From Hydractinia symbiolongicarpus (taxonomy: Eukaryota; Cnidaria; Hydrozoa; Anthoathecata; Hydractiniidae): a stretch of DNA of 35,000 bases. The stretch covers positions 1 through 35,000 of the forward strand of contig NW_026633881.1 of NCBI RefSeq assembly GCF_029227915.1, in the 5' to 3' direction. This document shows positions 12,391 through 25,200 of this stretch, piece by piece. Numbering within the stretch: position 1 is the first letter of the stretch; each line of letters begins with the position of its first letter. The translations under genes were made by a program, and so were the position numbers. The notes under the pieces were generated by a model, which did not search any database, was not told where the DNA came from, and worked only from the letters and a program-made list of their open reading frames with translations.

Positions 12391-14193
12391 TCTGCACTTA
12401 GACCCCAGGCGGGCAATATTTTGCGGTGTACAGCCTTCATTTATTTGTCACATCAGAATAGAAGGGGACGTCATGAACCAGAAGTCTGTAAAAAGAAAAT
12501 TTAATGCCGATAGCGTAGTTAGGAGATAAATTTCGTCTAATTTGTCTATTATAGCCCATTTAGGCGAATTAGTTTAATTTGCAGTTGTCCCTAACTTGAC
12601 GTAGCAAAAGAATATAAAAAAATGAGAAGGTAGCTAGCCTTTAAGTATGTTTTAATAATTTATTTGTAAAAAAAAACACTACGTTGTTTCATTTAAGGAT
12701 ACAAACAATCTTATTTTCATACCTAAATAATTACCACTACTTTTGAATAATTACAAAATAATAAATAATTAGCTACCACTAGTTTTCTTTAATATGACTT
12801 CCCATAGCTACTTGTCGTCATGATCAGAGAGGTCCAATCGGGATGAAACATTTTCAGTTAAGAGAGGAGTGACAATATGGGTGCGGTATGATAAAGATTC
12901 ATCTATGAACACAACACGTATTTAGATCAAATTTTTATGTGTCATTGCCATGTGGAACTGTCACATATATGCCAAGCGCTAAATTAGGCAACAATTTTAC
13001 AAAACAAACTTTCAATAAAACCATACATGATTTAAAAGATGTCAAAATTATTTTTTTTATAAAAATGTTCATTATATATAATGTATATAAATATGAATAA
13101 TGTTTATTTTTTAAATATTTGTGAGTTTTGGTTCTCAGGATATTAAAGATCAAAGTAGTACCTATGGTCGCTACCATGACAAAGTCAGTTGGGACTTTAA
13201 AATACTAACTTGTGTGACTTAAACACCAAACACCAAAAATTTGGAAGGATACATAAAATTTGCGATTTTTCTTTTCTGTGGAAAAACAGTCTATGAAGAT
13301 GGAAAATTAAGCTCTTAAAAGATTTTACTAAATTTGAAAGAGATATGGCTTAAATCCACAATTTTTGACAATGCATATTCCAAAATTTTCCCTAGCAACC
13401 GGTTGTATATTGTGGTTGCTAGGGCGTTTTTCCCGTATTCCCTCGTGATTTCGCGCTGATTTTTTCGATAATATATAGATAAACAAGATAGCTGTACAGC
13501 TATGAAGCTGTGGAACCAATGTTATGACGGAGCTGGGTTTTTTTGTTACTCTAGGATACACAAAGCCTATTTCTAATCATCGACGTATCGCAAGCCAATA
13601 AAAAACTTAAGTCCGCTTGGCTAGCATTTGCAACAGGTGATGCTAGACTAATTACTAAATATCGTTTTTTAAACCTTCTCACAAACGCAAGACTGAAATA
13701 TAATGAAATAAAGTTACATCATTTTTTGAGTAAATAAGGGTTCTAATAAAAGTTGTACCAGTAAAAGCATGTTTAAATAAAACAAAATCCATGCATAGGG
13801 GCTAGATTATGTCAATAAAATAATGCAGCACCAAGAAAACATTAAGCATGGAAGATAAGAAATTCATTAAAGCAACAAAAGGTTAGCATTGCAATTTTGG
13901 TTGACCACATAGTCCAGTTAAACCATTTCGCACAACCAGTGTGGAGTGCTTCCAGTAAAACACTTAGGGAGGTCTGCTATAGCAAAAACTATCAGACGAC
14001 ATAATTTATTTCACTTAATCTGTTTCCCTATAAAGGTTGCAAAACTAATGTTAAACAATGACCGGTCAAGCAGTCAATACAATAAACCACATTGACCATC
14101 AGGATACAGGTATATGTGTTACACATCCAATGAGAAGCCCTTTTACAAATGCACCCATGTAACTTCAGATCAAATAAAATAATAAACAGGCTA
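12391..14193. other. No gene recognised
   Basis: No protein with recognisable features. At 13390-13399 and 13415-13424 there is an inverted pair CCCTAGCAAC / GTTGCTAGGG in a locally GC-richer patch (13385-13470). Confidence 0.5.
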
Positions 14194-16462
14194 CATCATC
14201 ATCATCATCATTCTCGGCTTAGCGTCCGTTTTCCATGCTAGCATGGGTTGGACGGGGTATATTAATGACCCTCTTCCAATCTGATCTAGACTGTGTTAGA
14301 TCTAAACTCAACTTCCTCTGTATCAAGTCTGCCCTTATAACCTCCTGCCAAGTCTTTCTCTGTCTGCCTCTGGGCTTTGCCCCAGGAACTATCAAGTCTC
14401 TACACTTTCTTACCCAATTATCCTCCTCCATTCTTTCCAAGTGCCCCAGCCAATTCAATCTTCTTATCTGGGTAACATCTTAAATTCTACGGAGACTTGG
14501 CCTGCTTCTTAGCTCATCTGAACTCTTTCTGTCTCTCAGACTGGCGTTACACATCCACCTAACCATTCTCATATCATTCCTTTCTAAACGGTCAAGATCT
14601 TCCTGCTTCACTGCCCATGTCTCACTACCGTGCAACATAACACTTCTTACACAGGCCTCATACAACCTACCTTTTACCTCAATTGACAGGACTCTGCTAG
14701 TCAACAAAGGAAGTAACTCTCCGAACTTTTTCCAAGCAGAACCTATCCTGCAAGTAACACTTCTTCCAACACCCCCTTCACTGCCCAAAATATCACCTAA
14801 GTAACAGAAGTTCTCAACTATCTTTAACGAGCCACTGTTGTACATCATTAAAGCTGGAAATACTTCATTCTCTATAATCTCACCTTTGCAACGCTTGCAT
14901 ACAAACTGTATGTCAGCTCTTAACCTTCCACTAATACTACTGCACTTCTTATGCACCCAATGCTTGCAAGTCTGAAAAAAAATTGAGTTACTACCAACCC
15001 CTTTCCTGCAAACTCCACAAGGCCACTTTCCAACTACAAGGTCACACTTGGCTGCAATGCTACTAATCATGACTTTAGACTTTGCTGTGTTTACCTTTAG
15101 CCCTTTCTCTTCTAGTCCTTTCTTCCACTTCTCAAACTTTTCAACTAATTCTTCCATCGACTCTGCTATGAGAACCAAATCATCTGCATACAATAACTCC
15201 CTTGGACAACATGTTCTGAACTCCATCGACAGCGCTTCTAAGACTAGAATAAACAACAAAGGACTAAGTACAGAACCCTGATGTACACCAACATTTACAC
15301 TAAATTTATCACTAAGTGAATCGTTAATCCTGACAAGACTTCTAGCATTGCTGTACATAGACTGTACCATCGTAACTAGCCACTCATCCACACCTAATTT
15401 TCTCATAGCCCACCAAATAACTTTACGTGGCACTATATCAAAAGCTTTCTCTAAATCTACAAAGGCGAAATAGAGATTCTTTCTCTTTTCCTTTTCATAC
15501 TTTTCCTGAAGCTGTCTGAGTAAAAATATTGCATCTGTAGTGCCACGCCCTGGAACAAAACCAAATTGCATCTTATATATATCAATTCTTTCTCTAAGTA
15601 ACTTACCAATCACTCTTTCAATAACTTTCATTACTTGATCAACCAACTTCAAACCTCTATAGTTACCCCTTTCTAATGCATCACCCTTGCCCTTGAAACA
15701 ATTCACTATTACACTCGACTGCCACTGACTCGGAATAGCACCATCCTTTATAATCTGGTTAGCAAGACTTGTAATAAGCTCAACTTCAATATATCCAGAT
15801 GCTTTTACCATCTCTGCAACAATACCTGATACTCCTGCAGCCTTGCCAATCTTCAATTTCCTAATAGCCTCCACTACCCATTCTGTCTTGATCTGCATAG
15901 CTGGCCCTTCTACAACATCATCATCAGACAAATTATCCTCGTCCCAATCAAACTCAGTGTTAAGCAACCTCTGATAATGATTCTTCCTAGCTACCCTTTT
16001 CTCCTCCTCTGTGCTAGCCAAAACACCTTCATCATTACGTATACACTTCTCACCTACAACATCTTGACTAGTCTTTTTCATTTGCTTTGCTATCTTGAAT
16101 ACCTCATTGCGCTGGTCTTCCCTTCTTAAAACATCTGCAAATCTGTTTCTCTCTGCTTCTGATTTTGCCTTATACACTGCTGTACGAGCGCGACGCTTAG
16201 CTTCTAAGTAAATATTTTTACTACCACCTAACTTCCACTCTTTCCAAAGTTTCCTCTTTTCCTTTATACACTGGTCAACATCATTATTCCACCATCGGGT
16301 CTGTCTATGTCTAGCTGGTCCTTTCGACCACCCACAGGTATCATCAGAAGCTTCTAGAAGACAATTCTTCAAAGTAGTCCAAGTACTTTCAACATTGTCA
16401 CTATCACATTGACCATTGTGGGCTAACTGCTGAACTTTTGCACTAAATTGTCCTGCTACAAT
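14194..16462 (-). mobile_element. RTE-like non-LTR retrotransposon (LINE), 5'-truncated
   Basis: On the minus strand the element runs from an in-frame open stretch starting at 16462 (preceded by a stop at 16463-16465) to a GAT/ATG-type microsatellite tail at 14194-14211, as RTE-type elements end. It lacks the upstream apurinic endonuclease domain, so it is 5'-truncated. The RT frame continues in one frame to the tail except for one stop. Clade assignment to RTE rests on the tail, the zinc-finger insertion and the C-terminal RxRGRQRKTW-type motif. Confidence 0.88.
14219..16462 (-). pseudogene. LINE reverse transcriptase with C-terminal zinc finger; one in-frame stop
   Basis: Counting from the TTG at 16370-16372, RT motifs are: KIGKAAGVSGI (~175-185), FGFVPGRGTTDA (~270-281), motif A FVDLEKAFD with Asp306, motif B HQGSVLSPLLF (~364-374) and catalytic YADD at 395-398. 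A PHD-like Cys/His cluster follows (CGVCRKGVG ... WVHKKC ... CKRCKG, ~452-496); in it a position usually Cys appears to be Phe (IFFQTC). Near 510-620 is the YLGDILGSEGG / MLHGSETWAV C-terminal region. A TAA at 14480-14482 interrupts the frame; downstream, still in the same frame, RRLNWLGHLERMEEDN and RGRQRKTWQEV complete the expected C-terminus. With no endonuclease domain and a stop codon the copy is inactive. Confidence 0.88.
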
Positions 16463-19307
16463 CTACAGTCTGTCGTATACAATGCAAATTAATTACCTCT
16501 CACAGACAAGATTGAATATATATACTGTACACGCTGTTTTTTATAAGAAACCAGTTTTGGCTACTGAGGCTCAAGTTTTTTATTTTTTTCTGATTTTGAG
16601 GCTAAAAGTTTCTTAACAGTTCTTAATTTTGACAACATGGAAGTAGATGAGCTTACCAACGATGGAAACATTTTTGACCTATTTCATTACAGTTCAAATG
16701 ATTTTGTTTGTTAAGTGATATATACTAGTGCTGTGTTAGTAGTATGAGTATTGCTTTCTGATAATTCATATCGGTTTTGGAAATGAAGGGTTGTTTCTCT
16801 CTTAATATATAGTTCTAGTTTTGTCTGCTATTTGACCAATTAAAAAAGTGCTAAGAGCTCACTGTAATATTTTCTGTAATAGTCTATGGTCTGGAGGAGT
16901 TTGAGGTACTGAGCCAAACTAAGTTTCTTAATATTTTCAAATTTTGAGCCTCTGGTTTCTTGTAAGCGTGTTTCTTACATAAAAAAGTGTGTATCACAAA
17001 AAACAGGTTCTATTTGAGCTTACATTGAAAATACTTTATTTATAGCATAACTAATAAAAAATGAGCTTTTGGTGCTTGTTTTACAGAGGAAAAATTAAAC
17101 AGGCTGGCAAAATTGTAGAACCCCTCCTGTTTAGTCACTGAGCAGCATGCTCAATAAATACGTATTTTATTCAAACTGGTATAGCCGAATTGTCATTTTG
17201 TACTGAGGACGCCCGAAAAAGGGATGGCAAGTCTAAAAATATCTGAGCCAACCCTTGTTTCATGGGTTGAAGGCTAGTCCAATAGAACGCCCTTTCAGAC
17301 ATGGTCCGCAGAAAATTTCTACAAATCCGAGCAATTTCCCAAGATCTTTTGTGCAAATCGACAGGCAAAATAAACATGCAATAATCCATAGACCAACCAG
17401 CCTATTACAAACTTTAATTTTGAGTGGAGGCATTTTTTGGTCTTGAAATTAAAATCTAGTTTTTGCATGCAGATTAATTTACAACATACATAAGTGAAAA
17501 AATGCTACTAGCCTAACAATTTTTATCATAACTTAAACAGTCTGGAAGAACTGATAATTAGCCTTTAAAGGACAGTCAGCCAATACAGGAAATTATACGA
17601 TACACAGTAAAATTAGCTGCTTATGTGGCTAATTATACGGTAGAGATCTTATTTCTTCAATTTTTACACTTTTCATCGATATCGATCTTCCAATAGTCAT
17701 CTACCTAGTTTCATAGCATGGTATGCTCCAATAAAAAAGAAAAGAAGAACAAGAAACGACTGCGTTTGAAAGATATATATATATATATATATATATTCAT
17801 TTTCAAACTAATACCGGCTAATTAACCTTAAAAATACTGATTTTATGGAAAAACATTGAAAAGACGTAGTCAGATGTGAAAAATATGGGAAGGCATACCC
17901 TACAATATCGACATATTGAAGAAAATTGTGGAAATTTAGGCAAAAAAGATCTCCACCGTATTATAGCCTTATAAGCATCGACTATCTTGTTACAAGCTAA
18001 TTATCAGTTCTCCCCGACTGTTAATTTACTTCTTCTATATAGCTAGTCTGTATTTTATTATCCCGTCAAAACGTAAACATTGAAACTCTATTGAAACTTT
18101 ATACCACTGGAATAAAATATTTTATTTTGTTGCTGTGAAGCTAACACTACAAACTATGATGTATGAAAAGATACATTGTTAAGCAGAGTATTTCAGCTAA
18201 AATTTGCAGGGTATTATTACAAGATTTATAGCTGACCTGAGCTGAAGCTAGCCACAAAAACTGAAGCTAGCCACAAAAGTAAGGAGGCATTTCTTACTTT
18301 TGTGGCTAGCTTCAAGTTGGTAAAAGATAACACAAGAAGTAATAACACGATGGATAGCACAAAATGCACTTAGCTATAGCTACCAAACTAAATGAAAAAC
18401 TTTGGAGAAAAGCACAAAATAGCTGGCCTGCTATATATATACGCCAGTTATAGCCAAGATAATAAAAATGATTTTACTAAGATTTACATGGATGTGATTG
18501 TATCTTTATTAGCATATAGAAGCATAGAGAACATAGACAAAAAGAGACTATTCCAGTCTTTTCCAAACATGAGCTATGCAACTTTTAAAATCGCTGATTA
18601 AACGTCAATTTTACTAACCGCGTCCGAGATACGCATATCTTCACTTAAATCACAGAAGATCAGGATTTTGTTCGAGCTTTTAGCCGAAACTATGTGTTCC
18701 ACAGCTAATAAGTAAATGAAATGAAAATATCGGCTTTGTTTCCCGCGGTATACTCAAAAGGTCACGTTTTAAAGCCAGTTGTAAATAAAAAAACTCTTAG
18801 CTAGGTAGCTGGAAGAATTTTTGCTTTTGCTGTGTTTGTTTGGTACTATTTGCTAGTTTTGTCTATATTTTAAGGAAAAATAGTTGCATTATACAAATTA
18901 ATGTATGTTCTTTCAGGATACATATATATGAAATGAAAACAACAGTGAGAAAAAGAAGATATAGGAAGAAAAGGAAGTCTTGTTTCCAGAATTAATAATT
19001 AAAAATGGTTGCCAAAATATAAACTTTTAGGAAGAAAACACAGACTTTATAGTCTCCTGTGTCTATTCTGGTGATGAATTTATTTCTGAGACCCCTCATG
19101 TCTACACTGCACACGAGCAGACAAGTCAGCCTGGTCCAAAAAACTTTGTAATATGAGTAAGGCAAAGATTTTATATTCAAATAAGAACATTCTCAATCTA
19201 AGTTATACTGTAACACATGCTATTGCTGTTTGTCTTAGAATAAAAAAGACAAGGCTGGGCCAATGGCACAAGAGGATACAAAATTATCGATGTTGGTGTT
19301 TTGAAAC
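16463..19307. other. No confident gene; possible MITE and hairpin
   Basis: A 25-codon ATG frame starts at 16637 (MEVDELTNDGNIF...) and ends with TAA at 16712-16714; it could be a first exon but has no support. Inverted, imperfect ends at about 16527-16578 and 16937-16996 (TGAGGCTCAA / TTGAGCCTC and AAGAAACCA / TGGTTTCTT) surround it. A (TA)n run lies at 17774-17797. A 69-codon frame at 18392-18601 matches nothing I recognise. Confidence 0.4.
18263..18313. repeat. Perfect 21-bp inverted repeat, 9-nt loop, with one arm tandemly duplicated
   Basis: Arms at 18263-18283 and 18293-18313 are exact reverse complements (GAAGCTAGCCACAAAAGTAAG in one orientation, minus the last base here for length). 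The left arm's first part, CTGAAGCTAGCCACAAAA, is also present immediately upstream at 18242-18259, so one half of the hairpin is duplicated in direct orientation. Confidence 0.9.
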
Positions 19308-19652
19308 GAGGGTGCCGATAAGCCGTAAAAAGTGCGGGCGTTTTCAGGCGAGTTTGGCGTTTTGAAAAAAATTCAAGTATTCGCCCGAAAAAACCCGTTT
19401 TTGATGGTTTTTGAAAAAGCTTACTTTATAAATAACTTATATATAAACTTTATTAACTCCTTTCTCATCAAGCGCCTTCTTCCCAAGCATCGTCCGCATG
19501 GTTTGTTACAAGGAATTGCATTTCGGGAATGTTCCGGGTGAGTTTAGGAATGTTCTGGGTGAGTTCGGGAAAGTGCGGGCGGTTTCGGGGGACAACCGCC
19601 AATTTTAGTTGAAATATCGCCTGAACTCCGTTTGTGACTTATCGGCACCCTC
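19308..19652. mobile_element. MITE-like element with 15-bp terminal inverted repeats
   Basis: Ends GAGGGTGCCGATAAG (19308-19322) and CTTATCGGCACCCTC (19638-19652) are perfect inverted repeats enclosing 345 bp with GC-richer subterminal parts (GTGCGGGCG-type motifs on both sides) and an AT-rich centre. Flanks carry the similar words GTTTTGAAAC and GTTTTGAAC, a possible imperfect target duplication. No transposase is encoded. A DNA-transposon-derived MITE is the simplest reading; superfamily unknown. Confidence 0.7.
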
Positions 19653-21402
19653 TTGTTTTGAACAATGCAATTTTGTAATAACATTATATGTGGCGTTTGG
19701 GAAGGTGCAAAGAGCAAGTAACGTGAAAGTTCAGCACTAAAAGAAATGGTTTAGCAAGTAAATTATCCCTTAAATGAAGCAATTGTAACAAATATAGCTA
19801 CACCTTTTTTTGCTAGTAAAAAGGGGCCAATCAACAAAAGTATACCAAGCGTATTAACATAAATCTGAAATCTGTATATGCCCGCCAAACATTTAGACAT
19901 GCTGGACTACAACGTTTCTGTTCTAATATGGACTCATGTACTGCCTCCATTATATAATGGTCCATGTCAAACAATTTTAAAACATTTAAGCACCAAGGTA
20001 GTTGAACTTGCTGAATTTGTTTCACGATATTAACCAATTGGAAAATTGGACTCAGACATCATTCTTTTATAATTCTATCAGAAATACCTGTTTATAAAAT
20101 CTATGTGATAATTATATTGACAGCACTAGGACACTCCAAGGAACTTTTGTAAGGTTTTTTAGACTTTCACTCCAGTACATCTTTATTTTTTCATAGTCAA
20201 AGTTTTTAAACACAATTTTCTCTGTTTTCCGGAATTAGGGGGTGAAAAAGTCTGCAAATGATTAAAACCAAACGGGTGGTTTATTTTTTTTTTCAATTTT
20301 GTATATTGTTTTCTGATGTTATTTGACACAAAACGACTATCTCACTTTTTTGATTTTTTCTTTTTTTGATTTTATATTTTAAAAAACAGATTTTTGGAAT
20401 TTTACCCCCTGGACGGAAAAAATTCAAAAAAATAAGACAGTCATTTTGTATACTTTTTATTTTAAAGCAACTTTGCATAGTTATTTTATTTATAAAATGT
20501 TGATTTTGTTAGTAATAATCTGCAGACAATTTTAGTCATTTTAACTTTATCAGCCTAACCCCCGTCTCCAATATTACTTTTTGGATTTTTTTTTCACTTT
20601 TCCAAAAATTTGGTCAATAATTTTTAATTTTGGAAATTTCAATTATATATGTTTAAGTTATCATGTGTAATCACAGCTGATTGTATAAAAGGGATTTTTA
20701 GAAAATTTTGGTGTTTGACCACCTTAAGTCTATGGTATTCTGAATGAACGAAGTGCAGAAATACTAAACTGTGCCACCTACAATTGTCTAGGAGTAATTT
20801 TATTTCTGATACTTTGAAATAAATGTATTTAATCAAAATAAAATCTATTTGTCACCATTTAAATCTAGTTTTGAGTTTATAAGCATTATAGACATAGTTA
20901 CCACATAGTTACCACAATTTTGTGTTCTTTTAATTTGCTAAACTTGAAAATGAAACTTCAAATGATTATGCACAATAGATTATACTGAATGTGATTTTGC
21001 GATAGAAAAACGAAACAAAAACAGCCTCAAAGTTGTTTTTGCTTACCTACTTTCGCATGTTGCATGTTGTTAAATTGTTGAAAATTATATTTACGATTAT
21101 GTTGTTCTACTGGAATTTATGCCCCTTACAATCCAGGCTGAGTTAACACCATCTGACATCACAAACCAACAAAATATATACAAACCAAGTTGACTTTTGT
21201 TTGATAATGGTGATTAATTAAATTATGGCTTTTTGGGGGTCAAATTTGCACATAATAAAATGTAAAATGTAAATTTTTTTTATGCCATGTTTTTTTATTT
21301 CATAAGAACACAGATATTTTCATAATAGATGTTTATTCTGACATGCAGGATATTGTTCCAATGTTTTTTATTTGTTTTGATATGATATATATCTTACTTT
21401 AG
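19653..21402. other. No gene recognised
   Basis: AT-rich stretch without coding or strong repeat signals; an 11-bp word (ACATAGTTACC) is duplicated head to tail near 20892-20914. Confidence 0.5.
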
Positions 21403-21500
21403 AAGAAATATATGAAAATTGGAATGAGTAATTTAGCAAGAGCAGTTAGAAACTCCTATGACTCACTGACTCCTGACTTTCGTAATAAATTTGTTAAAAG
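21403..21500 (+). CDS. Candidate upstream exon of the SET gene
   Basis: Bounded by TTACTTTAG and GGTATG. Only one frame is open, coding KKYMKIGMSNLARAVRNSYD and 12 more residues, ending in phase 2. The next exon I can recognise begins in phase 0, so an additional exon would be needed between them; for this reason I do not join it to the model. It may instead belong to a different transcript or be a chance ORF. Confidence 0.3.
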
Positions 21501-22147
21501 GTATGAAGTTTTAATATTGTCATTTTTGTTATAAAACGGTAAAAAGCCTTCATATAAAGCCTAAGTTTGTCTTTTTTTAACGTCCCCTGTTTGTAATTTT
21601 AAAATTTGTGGAAAAGCTCCTTAGGTAGGTCAAACACACTATTTCGCTATAAAATTATCAGTATTATTAAGTTTAATAATTCTATTAGCACAACACGTTT
21701 TGTTCAATAGAATTTTAAATGTTCAAGTATTTCAGCTTCACAAATTCCACAGATTTCACAAGAGCTTGAAAAAGGACCTTGCAAAATCGCAAAAAGTGTG
21801 TGTATTAAACAATAATTTACTTGCAAGAATTATTAAATTTGTATGTAATAAACAAAAGTCACAATGAAGTTCAGTTGTTTTTTACTCTAACTCTGAAACA
21901 GTTCCCAACTTACAATCTTTAGAAAATTAAAGGGTATGCCTTAACAAAAACTTCATTGTTTCACAATTAATTTATCATTCTGTTTGTTGTAAACAATTGT
22001 GAAACAACAGAAAACAGGTACTTCTAACACTACCCAAAGCTCATTTGCAAGAATTGTACTATATATATAATTCTATAGTTATATGTCATATAGTTAAGTA
22101 TAATTTGCTTATAAAATCCGTTTTTAGTTGTTCTGTCTCATCTTCAG

Positions 22148-22298
22148 AAAGAAATTTCTTCAGAAAAGTTCAACATGTTAAGAAGTACTAGATCAACAAG
22201 AAGGAACACGCATTCAGCCTTTGAAGATGCAACAACCTGGATACTAAACCAACAAGACAGACCAGAGTTGTTTGTGGCCTATATTAATGAATATATTG
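22148..22298 (+). CDS. Exon 1: start of SET region
   Basis: The frame contains ATG at 22175 (MLRSTRSTRRNTHSAFED...) and ends with RPELFVAYINEYI plus one base before GTAAGT. AYINEYIG leads directly into the GKGVF motif of the next exon, as in KMT5A-like SET proteins. An acceptor-like TCTTCAG lies at 22141-22147, and the frame is open to it, so the ATG may be internal or may be the true start. Confidence 0.75.
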
Positions 22299-25200
22299 GT
22301 AAGTATAATCAAACCACCTTGACAGAATGGTCACATTCTTTCTTCATTATATGCTTGTATAATAAGGAAAGTACTTATCTTTTTGTCTTTTTTGAATTGA
22401 AACTTATGCATAAAACATCATCAAAAAAAATGCTTTCTTTCACACACACAAAAAAATTATTTTGCATGAATAAAACTTTTTTGTTATTTTTTTTCACCTA
22501 AGACAATATAAAGTGAACAAAAATGCGTGAAAATTAAGATAATCAGTCATTTTCTTATAGTGTCACAATGAACAACAATGTAGAAACACATTCTAATATA
22601 ATATAAGTGTAAGTTGTGTGTAAATTAAAAAAAAGTTATTCCAGTCCAGAGAAGTCTCTAATAAAATATGGTAATGTTAAATTTTCTTTTTGACAATGAA
22701 ATAAGACAATGTTCATGCCGTAAAATTTATTTTTAATAAAACACAGCAAATGTTTAGGCTTTGTAAAATATCTGCCGACGTGACAGCAATGTTGACAGTA
22801 AGACTACTGACGTGAGTTTTTTTTAAATTTCAAAGGATCATTGGTGATTATCTGAATTTGATTTTTTTTATGACAATAAATAATTATAAAGACATTTAAC
22901 ATTTCCACATAGGTTTTCTACAGTGTGACCAATAACAACAACAAAATTACGATTGTTGCAGACAGTTTTGACTGTATACATGTACAAAGTCAGTGTATAG
23001 ATTTGAAAACGTTAGACTAATAATATCAGTCCCAAAATACTTTTGTTAGTCCCAACGTTTTCAGTATAGTTTTGCAATAACAATTCTATATACATCAAGA
23101 TTTGCAATTTGGGGTACCTTGTTTTTTTGTAGATACTGATGTTTAAAATTTATAGAAATATATTTTATAATATTTAAAAAAAATAATTTATAGAAATTGT
23201 TAGGTTTTCCGTAAGATTAAAATAATTTTTTTAAGCAGTTTTAGGAAATTATAGTGAAAACTTTGTATATAAGTTATGCCAACATAAAACTTTGTGAGTA
23301 AGTTTGTTAATAATTTTAATTAAAATATGGCGAGGGCTTTGTATATATAAAATTTTCTTTATAATTTATGTTTAAGACCCTGTTGGTATTTTAAAGGTTT
23401 TATAAGAATACACATAAATGTTTTTTGTAGCATAGAAAAATGAATGGATGACTTATTATGACATACATAGAACTTCAATAATATGTAATAATATTCAATA
23501 ACATGTGGCATATTTGTGTCATATTTTTAATGTAAATTTTAATGAGTATCCTAATTCGCAAAACATGTCACATATGTAATATATTGTTACTTAGGGAAGG
23601 GTGTTTTTACTAAAGAAAAAATTCCCAAGAATACATTTTTAGTCGAGTATGCAGGTGATTTAATAACGAAAGAAGAAGGAGAAATTAGAGAAATCAATTA
23701 TGAAAAGGAGGGTTGCTTCCTGTACTTTTTTGAAGATAATTTGCAAAAATATTGGTAAGTAGGCCACATTCATATTGTATGTTTATTGTAAAGGGTGATC
23801 AAATTTAAGTCTGTGATAATTAAAATTGATGTCCATGGAAAAATTTTGAAATTAATATCAAATTGTGAATGGCAGATTTTTTTTCTCTTTGTGCAGCCAC
23901 ACAAACGTTTAGCAGCTCAATTCAGCTGGAAATGTTAAATACTAACTGTTTTTGTAAAATTCTTTTCTTTGGTATATATAAAAGGTGTTAAAAAGTTTTC
24001 TAACTGATTTAAATGTAAAAACTGGCGATTAACCAGTTTAAAATAATGCTATTCTGTGATTATACATTAGTATTGATGCTACATATTATCAAAACAGAAT
24101 TGGCAGGTATGTTAATGACTCTCCAAAAGGAAATTGCAAGGTTAGAAAAATCCATTACAATGATCGAATACATCTTTGTTTGTATTCAACTGAAGAAATC
24201 CCCTCTGGAACTGAACTCAGATATGACTACTGTGCTCCTAACTTATGGTGGCGTCAGCAGGTACAATATTTCTTTTTTGTCAGTTTTATCAGTTTTAAAC
24301 GATCTGCTAGTGCTTATATCTGCTTTGCTTCCTATTGTTGTTAGAGGAATCAATAGCATAAATGAAATAAAATTTTTTCATCGGAATATTAAAGCAAAGT
24401 CGATAATTTTACTGTTCCTTCGTAACCCTGAGTGGCTTTGAATAATACACAAATCCTTTTATTATTTATGTTTGAAAACCATGTTAAAATAAGAAGCTAA
24501 AAAAATTTTGTGTTTTCTAAGCTCAGGGACAGGTCCTTGAAAATGGTAGAGAAAACATGCACTATTAACAAAGTTTAGAATGTTGCATTTCTAGGCTTAC
24601 ATAAGTTACATAATATAACTCATTTTATAAAAAATTAAAAAAAATTATAGTTGTATAGTTTATTACTTATAAAACTTTATGCCATATATATAAGAAGAAT
24701 ATTTTTTTTCTATACAAGGTACCTTTATGTTTCTACTGAGGCTGAATATCTTTTCTAATTGAAATTTTTGTTACAATTAGACAAGTTTTAAATGTAAGTA
24801 AGAGTGTATTACCATACAATTAGAAAAATTTGTACCTAGATGTGTTAAATTATAGTTGTTCTGATTTGCTGCTAATCAAACTTTATAGTTAACATGCAAA
24901 TAAACACGTAAAATCTGGCTTGACTTTTAATCATACAATAATCCATGTATAAAGGGTTGTGTAGCAGAAGCAAAAGTGAAAAATTTTCATTATACTCCAT
25001 GTCAAAATTTGTTGGAAGAACTTTATCTACTACAATAGACAGTTTTAAGAAATTTAAAGTTCCTCCAATAAAATGCAATCTCGTTCCTAGAGCTTCTTTT
25101 TTACTTTTTGATATCACTAGCCCCTTATTAGATTGCAAAAAACAGGCCCTGGGAAAAGATGTTAACAATATGCAGTTGGTTTTCAGAGCGTACAAACACA

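Noticed and set aside
23881-23940. Possible SET exon after TTTTCTCTTTGTGCAG
   Set aside because: Joined to exon 2 in phase it meets a stop quickly, whereas the acceptor at 24070 restores Cys-Ile-Asp-Ala exactly as SET domains require.
24046-24441. 131-codon plus-strand frame
   Set aside because: It overlaps exon 3 in another frame; the SET-coding frame explains the region.
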